A stretch of DNA of 38,031 bases from contig QIBA01000067.1 in NCBI GenBank assembly GCA_003225175.1, forward strand, positions 1 through 38,031. The letters run 5' to 3'. Origin of the DNA: Acidobacteriota bacterium. Its GTDB lineage: Bacteria > Acidobacteriota > Terriglobia > Terriglobales > Acidobacteriaceae. How positions within the stretch are numbered: position 1 is the first letter of the stretch; each line of letters begins with the position of its first letter. The translations under genes were made by a program, and so were the position numbers. The notes beneath the pieces were generated by a model, which did no database searches, was not told the DNA's origin, and saw only the letters and a list, made by a program, of their open reading frames with translations. Positions 6,856 to 16,310 of the stretch are shown piece by piece.

Positions 6856-9800
6856 GTGATAGCAAACCACACCGAAACCGGTGCAGCCGCCGATCGATAC
6901 CCTCTAACTCCGCTGCAGCAAGGCATGCTGTTTCACCACTTGGCAGAGCCTGGCTGTGGTACCGACATCGAGCAGATAGTATGCACGCTTCACGAGCAGT
7001 TAGATGCTGCTGCATTGCGGTCTGCCTGGGACAGGACGGTCGAGCGGCACGAGCAACTGCGCACGATCTTTGGCTTTGCCGACAACGGCGATCTTATTCA
7101 GATCGTGCAGTATCCTTCAACGGTTTCATGGCAAGAACTCGATTGGCGACACCTCCCCGTCGAAAATCAGCTACTGGAATTTGAGTCGTTTCTCGGGAGT
7201 GATCGCCGTTCCGAATTCAATTTGCACGAAGCTCCTCCGAATCGGCTTTGTCTAATACGTACAGCCGATGCAGAGTATCGGATGCTTTGGACCTTTCATC
7301 ATGCCCTACTCGACGGCAGGTCATTTCCCATTGTTCTGGGAGAAGTATTTGCGTTCTACGAATCGATCCGGAAGGGAAAGGCGTTAGTTCTGCCTTGGCC
7401 GCGCCGCTATAGGGACTACATCGATTGGCTGCGATCGCATAACTCTGCCCAGTCCGAATCGTACTGGCGTGCTGAATTAGCAGGCTTTACCGCGCCCAAT
7501 TCATTCGGCATCGATCAGTCCTCAGGCGAAGGAACACAAGACGGGGGTCTGTGGGGACAGCATCGCATCACCTTGGATGCGCTTGCATCTTCTGCCTTGA
7601 AGGAATTCGCTCAGAATCATGGGTGGACTCTCAACACCGTTGTGCAAGGTGCGTGGGCTTTGCTCTTGCACCGGTACAGCGGCGACGAAAGCGTAGCGTT
7701 CGGCGCGGTTCGTGCATGCCGCGCTTCAACGATTGATGGTGCCGAGAACATGGTTGGATTTTTCATCAATACGTTGCCGCTGCGAGTCAGAGTGAACTCG
7801 GAGACTCTTCTTGGGAACTGGCTTACAACATTGCGTGCCCAATGGCGCGAGTTGCGCGATCACGAGCACACTCCGTTGGTTCAAATTCACAAGTGGAGTG
7901 ACGTACCACATGACAAACCGATGTTCGACAGCATCGTGATGTTCGAAAACTACGAACTCAACGAACGCTTGCGAGAAAAGGGGGGGAGTTGGGCAACTCG
8001 AACGTTTCACTTGTACGAACAAACCGGATATCCGTTAACACTGACTGCATACGCAGGGTCCGAGTTGCAGTTACAAATTGGCTTCAACCACGCTCGATTT
8101 TCTGATGCTGCTATTCGACGAATGCTCGGGCACTTGAAGACGATCTTACTTTCCATGGAGGAGGCAGGACCAGACCAGCAGCTCAAGGCAGTTCGTTATC
8201 TCACCGATCGCGAAGAGAGTCAATGCATTGTCGAATGGAACGAAACGGCCGAGGAGCATCTCCAGGGGAGCACCCTGCACCAACAATTTGAAGCGCAGGT
8301 AAAAGCATCACCGGAGGCAGTAGCGGTTGTCTTCGGATCGCAAGAACTCACTTATCTTGAATTGAATGATCGCTCCAACCAGTTAGCACACTGGCTGCAA
8401 GAAGAGGGCATAGGGCCGGAGGATCTCGTCGGAGTATGCATTGAGCGCTCCCCGGAGCTGATCGTCGCGATGCTTGGCGTATTGAAAGCAGGAGCCGCTT
8501 ACGTGCCGCTGGACCCACAATTCCCGGCAGGTCGGTTGGCTCAGATCGTCTCGGATTCCGGAGTACAAATCATCCTTACTCAACGTAAGTTGACGACTCT
8601 GTTCTCGGCTTACTCAGCCCGACTGGTCCCGCTAGATACAGAGGAGTTGATGTCGCAACCCCGCGAACACTCCGTTAGCGAAGTGGATCCACACAATCTG
8701 GCATATGTGATCTTCACATCTGGTTCCACAGGCCGGCCGAAGGGCGTGCAAGTTGAGCATCGAGCTGTAATCAACTTTTTGTTTTCGATGAAGCGCCAGC
8801 CCGGAATCGAATCCAGCGACATATTACTGGCCGTGACGACGTTTTCCTTCGACATAGCGGCATTGGAGATTTTCTTGCCTCTCTTGAATGGCGCCCGCCT
8901 CGTAATCGCGGATCGAGAGTCGACGATGGATTGCCGCCGTTTAGGCAGACTAATTGAAGATAGCGGGGCAACCGTCATGCAAGCGACGCCAGCCACATGG
9001 AGAATGCTGATAGAACATGGCTGGGCGGGGCGCAAGGGGATGAAGATTCTCTGTGGCGGCGAAGCGCTCCCACCGGAGTTAGCCCGAGAGTTGCTACCTC
9101 GCTGCTCATCCCTCTGGAACATGTACGGGCCCACCGAAACCACAATTTGGTCAACCACCTGGCAAGTGACTTCAGCAACGAATCCTGTTCCTATCGGTAA
9201 GCCAATCGCAAATACGCAGACATACATCTTGGATCCCGATTTGAATCCTGTTCCGGTCGGCGTTTCGGGCGAGTTATTCATTGGGGGCACGGGTGTAGCG
9301 CGAGGTTACTGGCGGGCTCCGCAGCTCACAGCTGAGCGATTCCTACCGAATCGGTTCAGACCTGAGCACGGTGGACGCATGTACCGAACGGGTGACATTT
9401 GCCGCTGGCGCAGCGACGGCGCTCTTGAGTGTCTCGGGCGAAGTGATCAGCAGGTAAAAGTTCGGGGATTCCGGATCGAGTTAGCAGAAGTTGAAGCAGC
9501 TCTGGGCGACCATCCTCATGTTTCGCAGGCAGTGGTTGTAGTTCAAAAACGGGATGACGCTGAGAAGCGTTTAGTCGCTTACGTCGTCTCGCGGCCCGGA
9601 CAAATTCCGGCGGTGGAAGAACTGCGCAACTACTTGATGCAGCGGCTGCCGGATTACATGGTTCCGTCGGCGTACATGGCGCTCGATCATTTGCCGCAAA
9701 CCGCGAACGGCAAGGTAGATCGCAAAGCTCTCCCCGCTATCGATGAGATGCTATCTGAGCTGGATGCGGAATGCGCCCAACCCATTAGCGAAACAGAAAA

Positions 9801-10110
9801 GAAAATTGCGCGAGTTTGGTCGCAAGTACTGGGAACGAACAGAGTCGGGCGTAACAGCAACTTCTTCAATCTCGGTGGGGACTCTCTTTCCATCCTTCGC
9901 GTTCGCTACATGCTTGAACGAGAGTTTTCAAGGGAACTGGCTGTTGTCGAGCTATTCGGCCATCCGACGATCGAGTTACTGGCTAATTTTCTTCAAGCTG
10001 CGCATTGTGAATCCAGGTTGAAATTCCAAAGCAGAGAAAATGCAGATATCAGAAAAGGCTTGTTGCGACGGCGACTCTCTCTGAGAAATAGTCGGGTTCA
10101 TTCATCATGA
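6856..10110 (+). CDS. Non-ribosomal peptide synthetase module, C-A-PCP, glycine-type code
   Basis: The 1084 residues contain one complete elongation module. The condensation domain (about 12-440) starts YPLTPLQQGML and has the active motif HHALLDG at 148-154. The adenylation domain (about 470-965) shows TSGSTGRPKG (621-630), NMYGPTE (755-761), YRTGD (843-847) and NGKVDRKAL (951-959, Lys953). The carrier domain has FFNLGGDSLS with Ser1010. Aligning by eye to GrsA gives specificity residues D-I-L-Q-L-G-M-I-W-K, close to the published glycine code DILQLGLIWK. There is no epimerase, methyltransferase or thioesterase. The start is GTG 6856. The stop overlaps the PKS start by 4 bp (ATGA), so the product probably passes directly to that PKS. 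What the N-terminal C domain accepts is unknown. Confidence 0.95.
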   Translation: MIANHTETGAAADRYPLTPLQQGMLFHHLAEPGCGTDIEQIVCTLHEQLDAAALRSAWDRTVERHEQLRTIFGFADNGDLIQIVQYPSTVSWQELDWRHLPVENQLLEFESFLGSDRRSEFNLHEAPPNRLCLIRTADAEYRMLWTFHHALLDGRSFPIVLGEVFAFYESIRKGKALVLPWPRRYRDYIDWLRSHNSAQSESYWRAELAGFTAPNSFGIDQSSGEGTQDGGLWGQHRITLDALASSALKEFAQNHGWTLNTVVQGAWALLLHRYSGDESVAFGAVRACRASTIDGAENMVGFFINTLPLRVRVNSETLLGNWLTTLRAQWRELRDHEHTPLVQIHKWSDVPHDKPMFDSIVMFENYELNERLREKGGSWATRTFHLYEQTGYPLTLTAYAGSELQLQIGFNHARFSDAAIRRMLGHLKTILLSMEEAGPDQQLKAVRYLTDREESQCIVEWNETAEEHLQGSTLHQQFEAQVKASPEAVAVVFGSQELTYLELNDRSNQLAHWLQEEGIGPEDLVGVCIERSPELIVAMLGVLKAGAAYVPLDPQFPAGRLAQIVSDSGVQIILTQRKLTTLFSAYSARLVPLDTEELMSQPREHSVSEVDPHNLAYVIFTSGSTGRPKGVQVEHRAVINFLFSMKRQPGIESSDILLAVTTFSFDIAALEIFLPLLNGARLVIADRESTMDCRRLGRLIEDSGATVMQATPATWRMLIEHGWAGRKGMKILCGGEALPPELARELLPRCSSLWNMYGPTETTIWSTTWQVTSATNPVPIGKPIANTQTYILDPDLNPVPVGVSGELFIGGTGVARGYWRAPQLTAERFLPNRFRPEHGGRMYRTGDICRWRSDGALECLGRSDQQVKVRGFRIELAEVEAALGDHPHVSQAVVVVQKRDDAEKRLVAYVVSRPGQIPAVEELRNYLMQRLPDYMVPSAYMALDHLPQTANGKVDRKALPAIDEMLSELDAECAQPISETEKKIARVWSQVLGTNRVGRNSNFFNLGGDSLSILRVRYMLEREFSRELAVVELFGHPTIELLANFLQAAHCESRLKFQSRENADIRKGLLRRRLSLRNSRVHSS

Positions 10111-13100
10111 AGCAAGAACAACTCGATCACATTGCAATTGTTGGTCTGGCAGGGCGGTTCCCGGGTGCACCCGATCTGGAACAGTTCTGGCGCAATCTTC
10201 GCGACGGAGTAGAGTCCATTACCAGGTTGGACGACCGAGACCTCCTGGCATCGGGTGTGGATCCCAGCCTGCTCGCCACCGACCATTATGTAAAAGCAAG
10301 TCCAATTCTGGATGGAATCGAATACTTCGATGCTGAATTTTTCGGCTTCTCGCCACGAGAAGCAGAAGTAACGGATCCGCAGCATCGAGTCTTTCTGGAA
10401 TGTGCGTGGGAAGCACTGGAAAATGCGGGCTATGACCCCAATCAGTACGGTGGTCGAATCGGTGTTTTCGCCGGCGCCGGTCTTCATTCCTATTACCACG
10501 ACTACCTGGTCACAAATCAAAAATTAATCGAGACTTTGGGAGAACTCCCGCGCTTTCTTGCCGTTGAAAAGGATTTTCTTAGTACGCGGGTTTCCTATCG
10601 GCTGAACCTCAAGGGCCCTAGCATTTCGTTGCAGACTGCATGTTCGACCTCACTCGTTGCGGTGCATTTTGGCTGTCAAAGCCTGCTAAACGGCGAATCC
10701 GATATGGTCTTGGCTGGTGGCGTGTCTATCAAGCTTCCTCAGACCGCCGGGTATCTTTATCAAGAAGGAACGATCCTGTCGCCGGATGGTCACTGCCGTG
10801 CCTTTGATGCCGCAGCGGCTGGGACGATTTTCGGCAGTGGCGCGGGAATAGTCATATTGAAGCGCTTATCGGATGCTCTTTCTGATGGCGACACTATTCA
10901 CGCGGTAATCCGCGGGTCCTGCGTCAACAACGATGGATCGATTAAGGTGAGCTACACCGCTCCAAGCATTGATGGACAGGCCCGTGCGATTTCCGAAGCT
11001 CTGGCAATGGCAGACGTCGACGCGAGCGAGATCAGTTACGTCGAAGCCCACGGGAGTGGAACTTCTCTGGGCGACCCTATCGAAGTCGCCGCATTGACAA
11101 AGGCATTTCGGGAAACCACAGCCGAAATGGGATTTTGCGGAATTGGCTCAATTAAAACTAATGTCGGCCATCTTGATGCTGCAGCCGGAGTCGCCGGCTT
11201 GATCAAAACCGTCTTGTCCCTTGAGCATGGAAAGCTGCCGCCCAGCTTGCATTTCAAAGGACCAAATCCTTCGATCGATTTTTGTAACAGCCCGTTCTTT
11301 GTTCAGAGCACTTTATCGGATTGGAAGTCAAAGAATGGCCGGCGGATCGCGGGCATCAGTTCTTTTGGAATTGGCGGGACAAATGCGCATGTGATTGTTG
11401 AAGAGGCGCCAACTGTTCATTCAGACGCTGCGCCGAAAGCATGGGAAATCATTCCGATCTCGGCCAGAACTTATGAAGCTCTGGAAAAGGCGACTGATCG
11501 GCTCAATTCGCATCTCAGATCGCAATCCGAACTCGCCGTTTCAGATGTTGCATTCACTTTGCAGGAAGGGCGCCGTGCGTTCTCGCATAGGAGGGCCATT
11601 GTCGCGCCAAGTATTGAGCACGCTGTCGAGTTGCTCGAAAAGCGAACAGCGAAACGCGTTCACAGTTCAAGGGCAACTGAGAAAGCTCTTGAGACGGTAT
11701 TCATGTTCCCGGGGCAGGGCGCGCAACATGCGAACATGGGGCGAGAACTCTATGAGAACGAATCGACATTCCGGCAACACATCGATCAGTGTGCAGAGTA
11801 TCTGCTGCCAATCCTCGGCTTGGATTTGAGACGTGTCCTCTACTCGCATTCACTCGATGAGAATGCCGATGCACAACTGAAGCAGACCCGGATCACACAA
11901 CCTGCAGTCTTTACGGTCAGCTATGCGCTGGCACAGTTGTGGTTGTCTTGGGGAATCACTCCAAAAGCGATGATCGGTCATAGTCTTGGAGAGTACGTAG
12001 CGGCCACGCTTGCTGGCGTTTTCGAGCTCGAAGATTGCCTGGCGCTCGTGGCGGAGCGTGCTCGTCTGATGCAGCAACTTCCGCCGGGCAGCATGCTTGT
12101 CGTGCACAGGGCGGAGCATCATCTTCGGTCGCGATTGAACGGCGACATTTCCATTGCTGCAGTGAATGCTCCTGAAGTCACCGTGCTGTCCGGGCCAACG
12201 TCCGCAATCAAGGACCTAGCACAGTTGCTGGCCAAGGATGGGGTCGCGGTTCAGCCGCTAACTACCTCGCACGCTTTCCACTCTTCGATGATGGATCCGA
12301 TCATCGCGATGTTTCGAGCGGTCGCAGCTGCAGTTCCCAAACGAATACCGCGGATATCCATTGTGTCCACGGTGACAGCAGACTGGATGACGCCGGAACA
12401 AGCTACTGACGCGAATTATTGGGCGCAACAGATTCGAAGTAGTGTGCGTTTCAGCCCGGCGCTCTTGAAAGCGCTCGAGAACAGCGAGGGCAACTTGCTG
12501 GAGGTAGGACCCGGGAATTCACTGAGCACACTTGCCAAGCTTCACTTGAAATCCTCTCAGCAAAATAGAGTGTTCCACTCGCTGCCCCATGCCAAAGATG
12601 AGCGTTCCGAACTGGAAAACCTGCTGAGCACTGTTGGGGCGCTGTGGGTGTCAGGCGCGCCCGTAGACTGGAGGCGGTTGCGCAAGAATCGTGGACAGAG
12701 GGTACCACTTCCCACCTATCCATTCGAGCGTCAGCGGTTCTGGATTGAACCGGCGAGGCCACCAGCTCAAATTTTCATAACTACCGAAATTGTCGAGAAA
12801 GCACAGGATCTTCTCGCTCAAGCAAGCGCTAATACAAACGGCTGTCGAGAGCATAGTCAGCTTGCGAGGAATGAGACAGTGGACACGAAACCTGTGTCCA
12901 CGATCCTCAACATTTCATCAGAAATGTCCGTTGAGGAGACATTAACTAGTCTCTGGCAGGAGGCGCTCGGCGTTTCGCAGGTTGATGTGGACGATAATTT
13001 CTTCAATCTGGGCGGTCAGTCTCTATTGGCGCTGAGCCTCATAACCCAGATTGGACGCGCATTCGGCGCACGGTTTTCCCTGGCTTCTCTCGTTGGCGCC

Positions 13101-13499
13101 CCAACGATTCGCGAGTTCGCCCAGATTGTTGAGAAAGAACTCAGCTTGAAGAGTGCACACGCGAACGGTATCTCTCCTTCTTCGATTCAACAAGCGGTGC
13201 GCGCCTTCGTCCTCGAAAACTATCTAAGTGGCGGAGATAACGCCTGCGCGAACACAGATTCCCTGCTGGAGAACAACCTGATAGACGCAATGGACTTCCT
13301 CCATATTGCCATGTTCTTGGAAGAAACGTACGGAATCCGCATCAACAATGATGAGCTAATCGGAGCCAATATGGGATCGATCCACAACATTGCTTCGTAC
13401 GTGGCATATAAGTTGAGTGAACAACGAGGAAGAACAACGCGCTTAGGCCCCTCAGTGCTGCACACGGGCGAACATGCAGCACTTGAATCAGCTGGCTGA
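10107..13499 (+). CDS. Type I polyketide synthase, KS-AT-ACP plus degenerate second carrier domain
   Basis: The ketosynthase has Cys179 (TACSTS), His315 (EAHGSGT) and His355 (TNVGH). The acyltransferase has GHSLGEY with Ser626 and the malonyl-type motif HAFH at 722-725. The first carrier domain has DNFFNLGGQS with Ser972. After a linker, residues 1025-1105 form a second carrier-like domain (LLENNLIDAMDFL). Its phosphopantetheine serine is replaced by Ala1061 (codon GCA), so it should not carry an acyl chain. There is no ketoreductase, dehydratase or thioesterase. The expected chemistry is one malonyl extension of the NRPS-bound acyl group, leaving a beta-keto thioester on ACP1. The gene is translationally coupled to the NRPS and followed 20 bp later by a glycosyltransferase. 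Confidence 0.95.
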   Translation: MKQEQLDHIAIVGLAGRFPGAPDLEQFWRNLRDGVESITRLDDRDLLASGVDPSLLATDHYVKASPILDGIEYFDAEFFGFSPREAEVTDPQHRVFLECAWEALENAGYDPNQYGGRIGVFAGAGLHSYYHDYLVTNQKLIETLGELPRFLAVEKDFLSTRVSYRLNLKGPSISLQTACSTSLVAVHFGCQSLLNGESDMVLAGGVSIKLPQTAGYLYQEGTILSPDGHCRAFDAAAAGTIFGSGAGIVILKRLSDALSDGDTIHAVIRGSCVNNDGSIKVSYTAPSIDGQARAISEALAMADVDASEISYVEAHGSGTSLGDPIEVAALTKAFRETTAEMGFCGIGSIKTNVGHLDAAAGVAGLIKTVLSLEHGKLPPSLHFKGPNPSIDFCNSPFFVQSTLSDWKSKNGRRIAGISSFGIGGTNAHVIVEEAPTVHSDAAPKAWEIIPISARTYEALEKATDRLNSHLRSQSELAVSDVAFTLQEGRRAFSHRRAIVAPSIEHAVELLEKRTAKRVHSSRATEKALETVFMFPGQGAQHANMGRELYENESTFRQHIDQCAEYLLPILGLDLRRVLYSHSLDENADAQLKQTRITQPAVFTVSYALAQLWLSWGITPKAMIGHSLGEYVAATLAGVFELEDCLALVAERARLMQQLPPGSMLVVHRAEHHLRSRLNGDISIAAVNAPEVTVLSGPTSAIKDLAQLLAKDGVAVQPLTTSHAFHSSMMDPIIAMFRAVAAAVPKRIPRISIVSTVTADWMTPEQATDANYWAQQIRSSVRFSPALLKALENSEGNLLEVGPGNSLSTLAKLHLKSSQQNRVFHSLPHAKDERSELENLLSTVGALWVSGAPVDWRRLRKNRGQRVPLPTYPFERQRFWIEPARPPAQIFITTEIVEKAQDLLAQASANTNGCREHSQLARNETVDTKPVSTILNISSEMSVEETLTSLWQEALGVSQVDVDDNFFNLGGQSLLALSLITQIGRAFGARFSLASLVGAPTIREFAQIVEKELSLKSAHANGISPSSIQQAVRAFVLENYLSGGDNACANTDSLLENNLIDAMDFLHIAMFLEETYGIRINNDELIGANMGSIHNIASYVAYKLSEQRGRTTRLGPSVLHTGEHAALESAG

Positions 13500-13519
13500 T
13501 ACTGAGCGTAAATTCTGCC

Positions 13520-14698
13520 GTGAATTCTATGCAAAAGCCTTTGCTGACGTTTTTGATCGCGGGGTTCCAGCATGAGCGCTTCGTTCGAGAGGCGGTGGAA
13601 GCCGCGTTCGCACAAACGTATTCGCCTCTAGAGATCATCTTGTCTGACGATTGTTCTCAGGATGGAACCTTCGAGCTAATGCGTCAAGCTGCGGCAGCAT
13701 ATCGCGGTCCGCACCACATTGTGCTGAATCGAAACCCGATTCGGCGCTCGCTCGGGGGGCATCTCAACCAACTCATGGGGATGTCAACTGGGGAGTTCAT
13801 CGTCATCGCCGCGGCAGACGATGTTTCTGCGCCCGAAAGGACGTCGGCAATCTACGAAGCCTGGAACTGTGGTGGCCGCAAAGCTACTTCCATCCATTCG
13901 GCGTATGTCCAGATTGACGAGAATGGGAGAGAGATCGCAAACGCCTTCCCGGAACGGGCTAAACACCAGTCCGACGTTCCGCCGAGTCCCTCCGATTTTG
14001 TCCGTACACTACGACCCACTGTGTTCGGATGCACGCACGCCTTCTCGAAGAAGTTGTTCGATGTATTCGGAAACGTCCCCGAAGATCTGATTCATGAAGA
14101 CGACGTACTAGGGCTGCGCTCACTGCTGGCGGGAAGCATAACCTTCATTGATCGCCCCCTGGTCCGCTATCGCATTCACGGCAACAATGTCTATGCGGCC
14201 CAGAAACAATGCGATACCCGAGAGAACCTGAGCCAGCTCGCTGCGCAAGAAGCCAAAGATAGAAGAAACATTCACAATCGCAAAATCATGTACGTTGCAT
14301 TTCTGTCGGACCTGGTGAAAGCCCAACGATTGTCACTGATTGCCGACGAGGAATTCAAAGCAGCAAGTCTCGAGGCGCTTCAACGGCGCCGCTATTTTCA
14401 ATGGATTGAGGAGTACTTGGAGAGTGGCTTCGTTTCTAAGCTCCGGAAATTGAACCACCTCAGGCACGAGCGCTTGGAACCAGGGGATTATCGCATTCTC
14501 TTAGTCCGCCTCTTGCCTGTGCAGAGCCGCCTACGCGTTCGACTGGCACTGAACTATGTCGCGCGCATGCGGCGCTATGCCATGTCCGCCTTGCGTTTGC
14601 TTGGGCAGTTGCGAATTGGAGCGCGTCCCTTGCGCGAGCAGGAAAACTGGGGCGGTGTTCCACGCGTCTTTGTCGGCCGGTTCGCTCGTTCGAAATGA
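13520..14698 (+). CDS. Family 2 glycosyltransferase
   Basis: This 392-residue protein opens with the GT-A nucleotide-binding pattern of GT2 enzymes: LTFLIAGFQHERFV, then ILSDDCSQDGTFELM. It carries a DxD-like AAADDVSAPER near 97-107 and an acceptor-side HEDDVLGLR near 192-200. It has no clear membrane segment, although the C-terminal 60 residues are strongly basic, as in enzymes that sit on the inner leaflet. GT2 enzymes transfer a sugar from an NDP donor to a lipid-linked or protein acceptor; the donor here is probably the amino sugar made by the next two genes. The start is GTG 13520 or ATG 13529; no strong ribosome binding site decides between them. Confidence 0.87.
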   Translation: MNSMQKPLLTFLIAGFQHERFVREAVEAAFAQTYSPLEIILSDDCSQDGTFELMRQAAAAYRGPHHIVLNRNPIRRSLGGHLNQLMGMSTGEFIVIAAADDVSAPERTSAIYEAWNCGGRKATSIHSAYVQIDENGREIANAFPERAKHQSDVPPSPSDFVRTLRPTVFGCTHAFSKKLFDVFGNVPEDLIHEDDVLGLRSLLAGSITFIDRPLVRYRIHGNNVYAAQKQCDTRENLSQLAAQEAKDRRNIHNRKIMYVAFLSDLVKAQRLSLIADEEFKAASLEALQRRRYFQWIEEYLESGFVSKLRKLNHLRHERLEPGDYRILLVRLLPVQSRLRVRLALNYVARMRRYAMSALRLLGQLRIGARPLREQENWGGVPRVFVGRFARSK

Positions 14699-14725
14699 AC
14701 CCGTCACGTTAGCCTCCCTCACTGG

Positions 14726-15178
14726 ATGGAAACCATGAATAGTCAATTCTCTCTGCAGAATATCTCCGTGCAGGATTGCACGACAATTGATTTGGACCGA
14801 ATCACAGATCCGCGCGGCAACCTCACATTTCTTGAGAGCGGCCGTCACTTGCCGTTCGATATCAAGCGTGTGTTCTACCTTTACGATGTTCCGGGCGGGG
14901 CTGACCGGGCTGGACACGCGTTGAAAACCTGTCACCAGTTCCTGATTGCAATGTCAGGCAGCTTCGACGTCGTTGTTTTTGATGGAAAGAACAAACATCG
15001 TTTCCATCTCAACCGCTCGTACTACGGCGTGCACCTCCCGCCTATGATATGGCGTGAGATGGATAACTTCTCCTCAGGATCAGTGTGCCTTGTGCTCGCT
15101 TCGGAGTTCTACGACGAAAAAGACTATTACCGCAACTACCGCGACTTTCTTCGCGCCGTAACAGGTCTTGAAGCATGA
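14726..15178 (+). CDS. dTDP-6-deoxy-hexos-4-ulose 3,4-ketoisomerase (FdtA/QdtA/Tyl1a-like)
   Basis: The 150-residue single cupin domain matches the WxcM/FdtA family in length and pattern: [14 protein letters not shown] near 23-36, [18 protein letters not shown] near 49-66, [14 protein letters not shown] near 71-84, and [10 protein letters not shown] near 109-118. These enzymes shift the keto group of dTDP-4-keto-6-deoxyglucose from C4 to C3, so that a partner aminotransferase can place an amino group at C3. That partner gene follows with a 4-bp ATGA overlap, as in fdt, qdt and tyl clusters. I cannot tell from sequence whether the gluco (Qdt) or galacto (Fdt) isomer is made. The substrate must come from RmlA and RmlB, which are not in the window. 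Confidence 0.9.
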   Translation: METMNSQFSLQNISVQDCTTIDLDRITDPRGNLTFLESGRHLPFDIKRVFYLYDVPGGADRAGHALKTCHQFLIAMSGSFDVVVFDGKNKHRFHLNRSYYGVHLPPMIWREMDNFSSGSVCLVLASEFYDEKDYYRNYRDFLRAVTGLEA

Positions 15179-16302
15179 AAGTCCCGTTTCTCGATTTTTC
15201 CGGACCTTATGCCGAGCTGAAACCGGAGCTGGACGACGCATACTGCCGCGTCATGCAATCGGGATGGTACATCCTCGGCCGTGAAGTCGAAGCCTTCGAG
15301 CAGGAGTTCGCGTCTTACTGCGGCGTCAAACACTGTGTCGGCGTCGGAAATGGATTGGATGCATTGCACCTGGTGCTGCGTGCGATGGAGATTGGGTCAG
15401 GTGATGAGGTGATTGTTCCCTCCAACACCTATATAGCAACTTGGCTCGCTGTTTCTTATGCGGGTGCAATCCCCGTCCCAGTCGAGCCGGACCCAAGCAC
15501 GTGCAACATCGATCCCGCCAGAATAGAAGAGGCAATCACGAATCGAACGAAGGCGATTGTACCGGTCCATCTTTATGGCCAGCCTGCTGACATGGACCCG
15601 ATCCTGGAACTCGCGTCCAAATACTCACTTAAGATCATCGAGGATAATGCGCAAGCACAAGGCGCGAAATATAAGGGACGTCGCACCGGGGGCCTCGGCG
15701 ATGCTGCCGGCAACAGTTTTTATCCCGGCAAAAACTTAGGCGCCTTTGGCGATGCAGGTGCCATTACTACAAATGACGATGACATAGCCGATAGAGTACG
15801 CACTCTGCGCAATTACGGATCCAGGACTAAATACAGTAATGACTACAAGGGCTTCAATTCGCGCCTCGATGAATTTCAGGCAGCATTTTTGCGGGTGAAG
15901 CTCCGCAAATTAGACGAGTGGAATAACCGGCGACAGGCTGTCGCATTCCGCTACATCAAGGAATTTCAGAGTATTCCCGAACTGGTGTTACCTCACATTA
16001 GAGACTGGGCAGATCCAGTCTGGCACCTCTTTGTTGTACGCCACCTGGCTCGGAAAGAGCTTCAGAGACAGCTCACTACCGCCGGAATTGGAACGCTGAT
16101 TCATTACCCGATACCGCCGCATCAATCGCGCGCGTACGCAGATGATGCTACTACTCCCAAGTCTTTGCCGATTGCCGAATTTCTTTCCTCCTCCGTCTTA
16201 AGTCTTCCAATGGGCCCGCACCTCACAGACTCGCAAATGGAGGCTGTAATCTCCGCGGCCACGAAGGCGACTGCTATCTGTGCGCCAGAACTAGTGGCTT
16301 GA
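15175..16302 (+). CDS. DegT/DnrJ/EryC1/StrS sugar 3-aminotransferase (FdtB/QdtB-like)
   Basis: This 375-residue PLP enzyme is close in pattern to the 3-aminotransferases of Qui3N, Fuc3N and desosamine pathways. [21 protein letters not shown] lies near 77-97, IIEDNAQ holds Asp157 facing the pyridine nitrogen, and [15 protein letters not shown] holds Lys186 as the Schiff-base lysine. It would use glutamate to aminate C3 of the 3-keto sugar made by the preceding ketoisomerase, giving a dTDP-3-amino-3,6-dideoxyhexose. The gene is translationally coupled to the ketoisomerase gene and ends where the next gene begins. A 4-aminotransferase role is possible but less likely beside an FdtA-type partner. 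Confidence 0.93.
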   Translation: MKVPFLDFSGPYAELKPELDDAYCRVMQSGWYILGREVEAFEQEFASYCGVKHCVGVGNGLDALHLVLRAMEIGSGDEVIVPSNTYIATWLAVSYAGAIPVPVEPDPSTCNIDPARIEEAITNRTKAIVPVHLYGQPADMDPILELASKYSLKIIEDNAQAQGAKYKGRRTGGLGDAAGNSFYPGKNLGAFGDAGAITTNDDDIADRVRTLRNYGSRTKYSNDYKGFNSRLDEFQAAFLRVKLRKLDEWNNRRQAVAFRYIKEFQSIPELVLPHIRDWADPVWHLFVVRHLARKELQRQLTTAGIGTLIHYPIPPHQSRAYADDATTPKSLPIAEFLSSSVLSLPMGPHLTDSQMEAVISAATKATAICAPELVA

Positions 16303-16310
16303 ACCAGCGT

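Noticed and set aside
8610-9290. Long minus-strand open frame (226 codons) inside the NRPS gene
   Set aside because: It lies wholly opposite the conserved adenylation motifs and its translation has no family resemblance; it is a by-product of codon bias.
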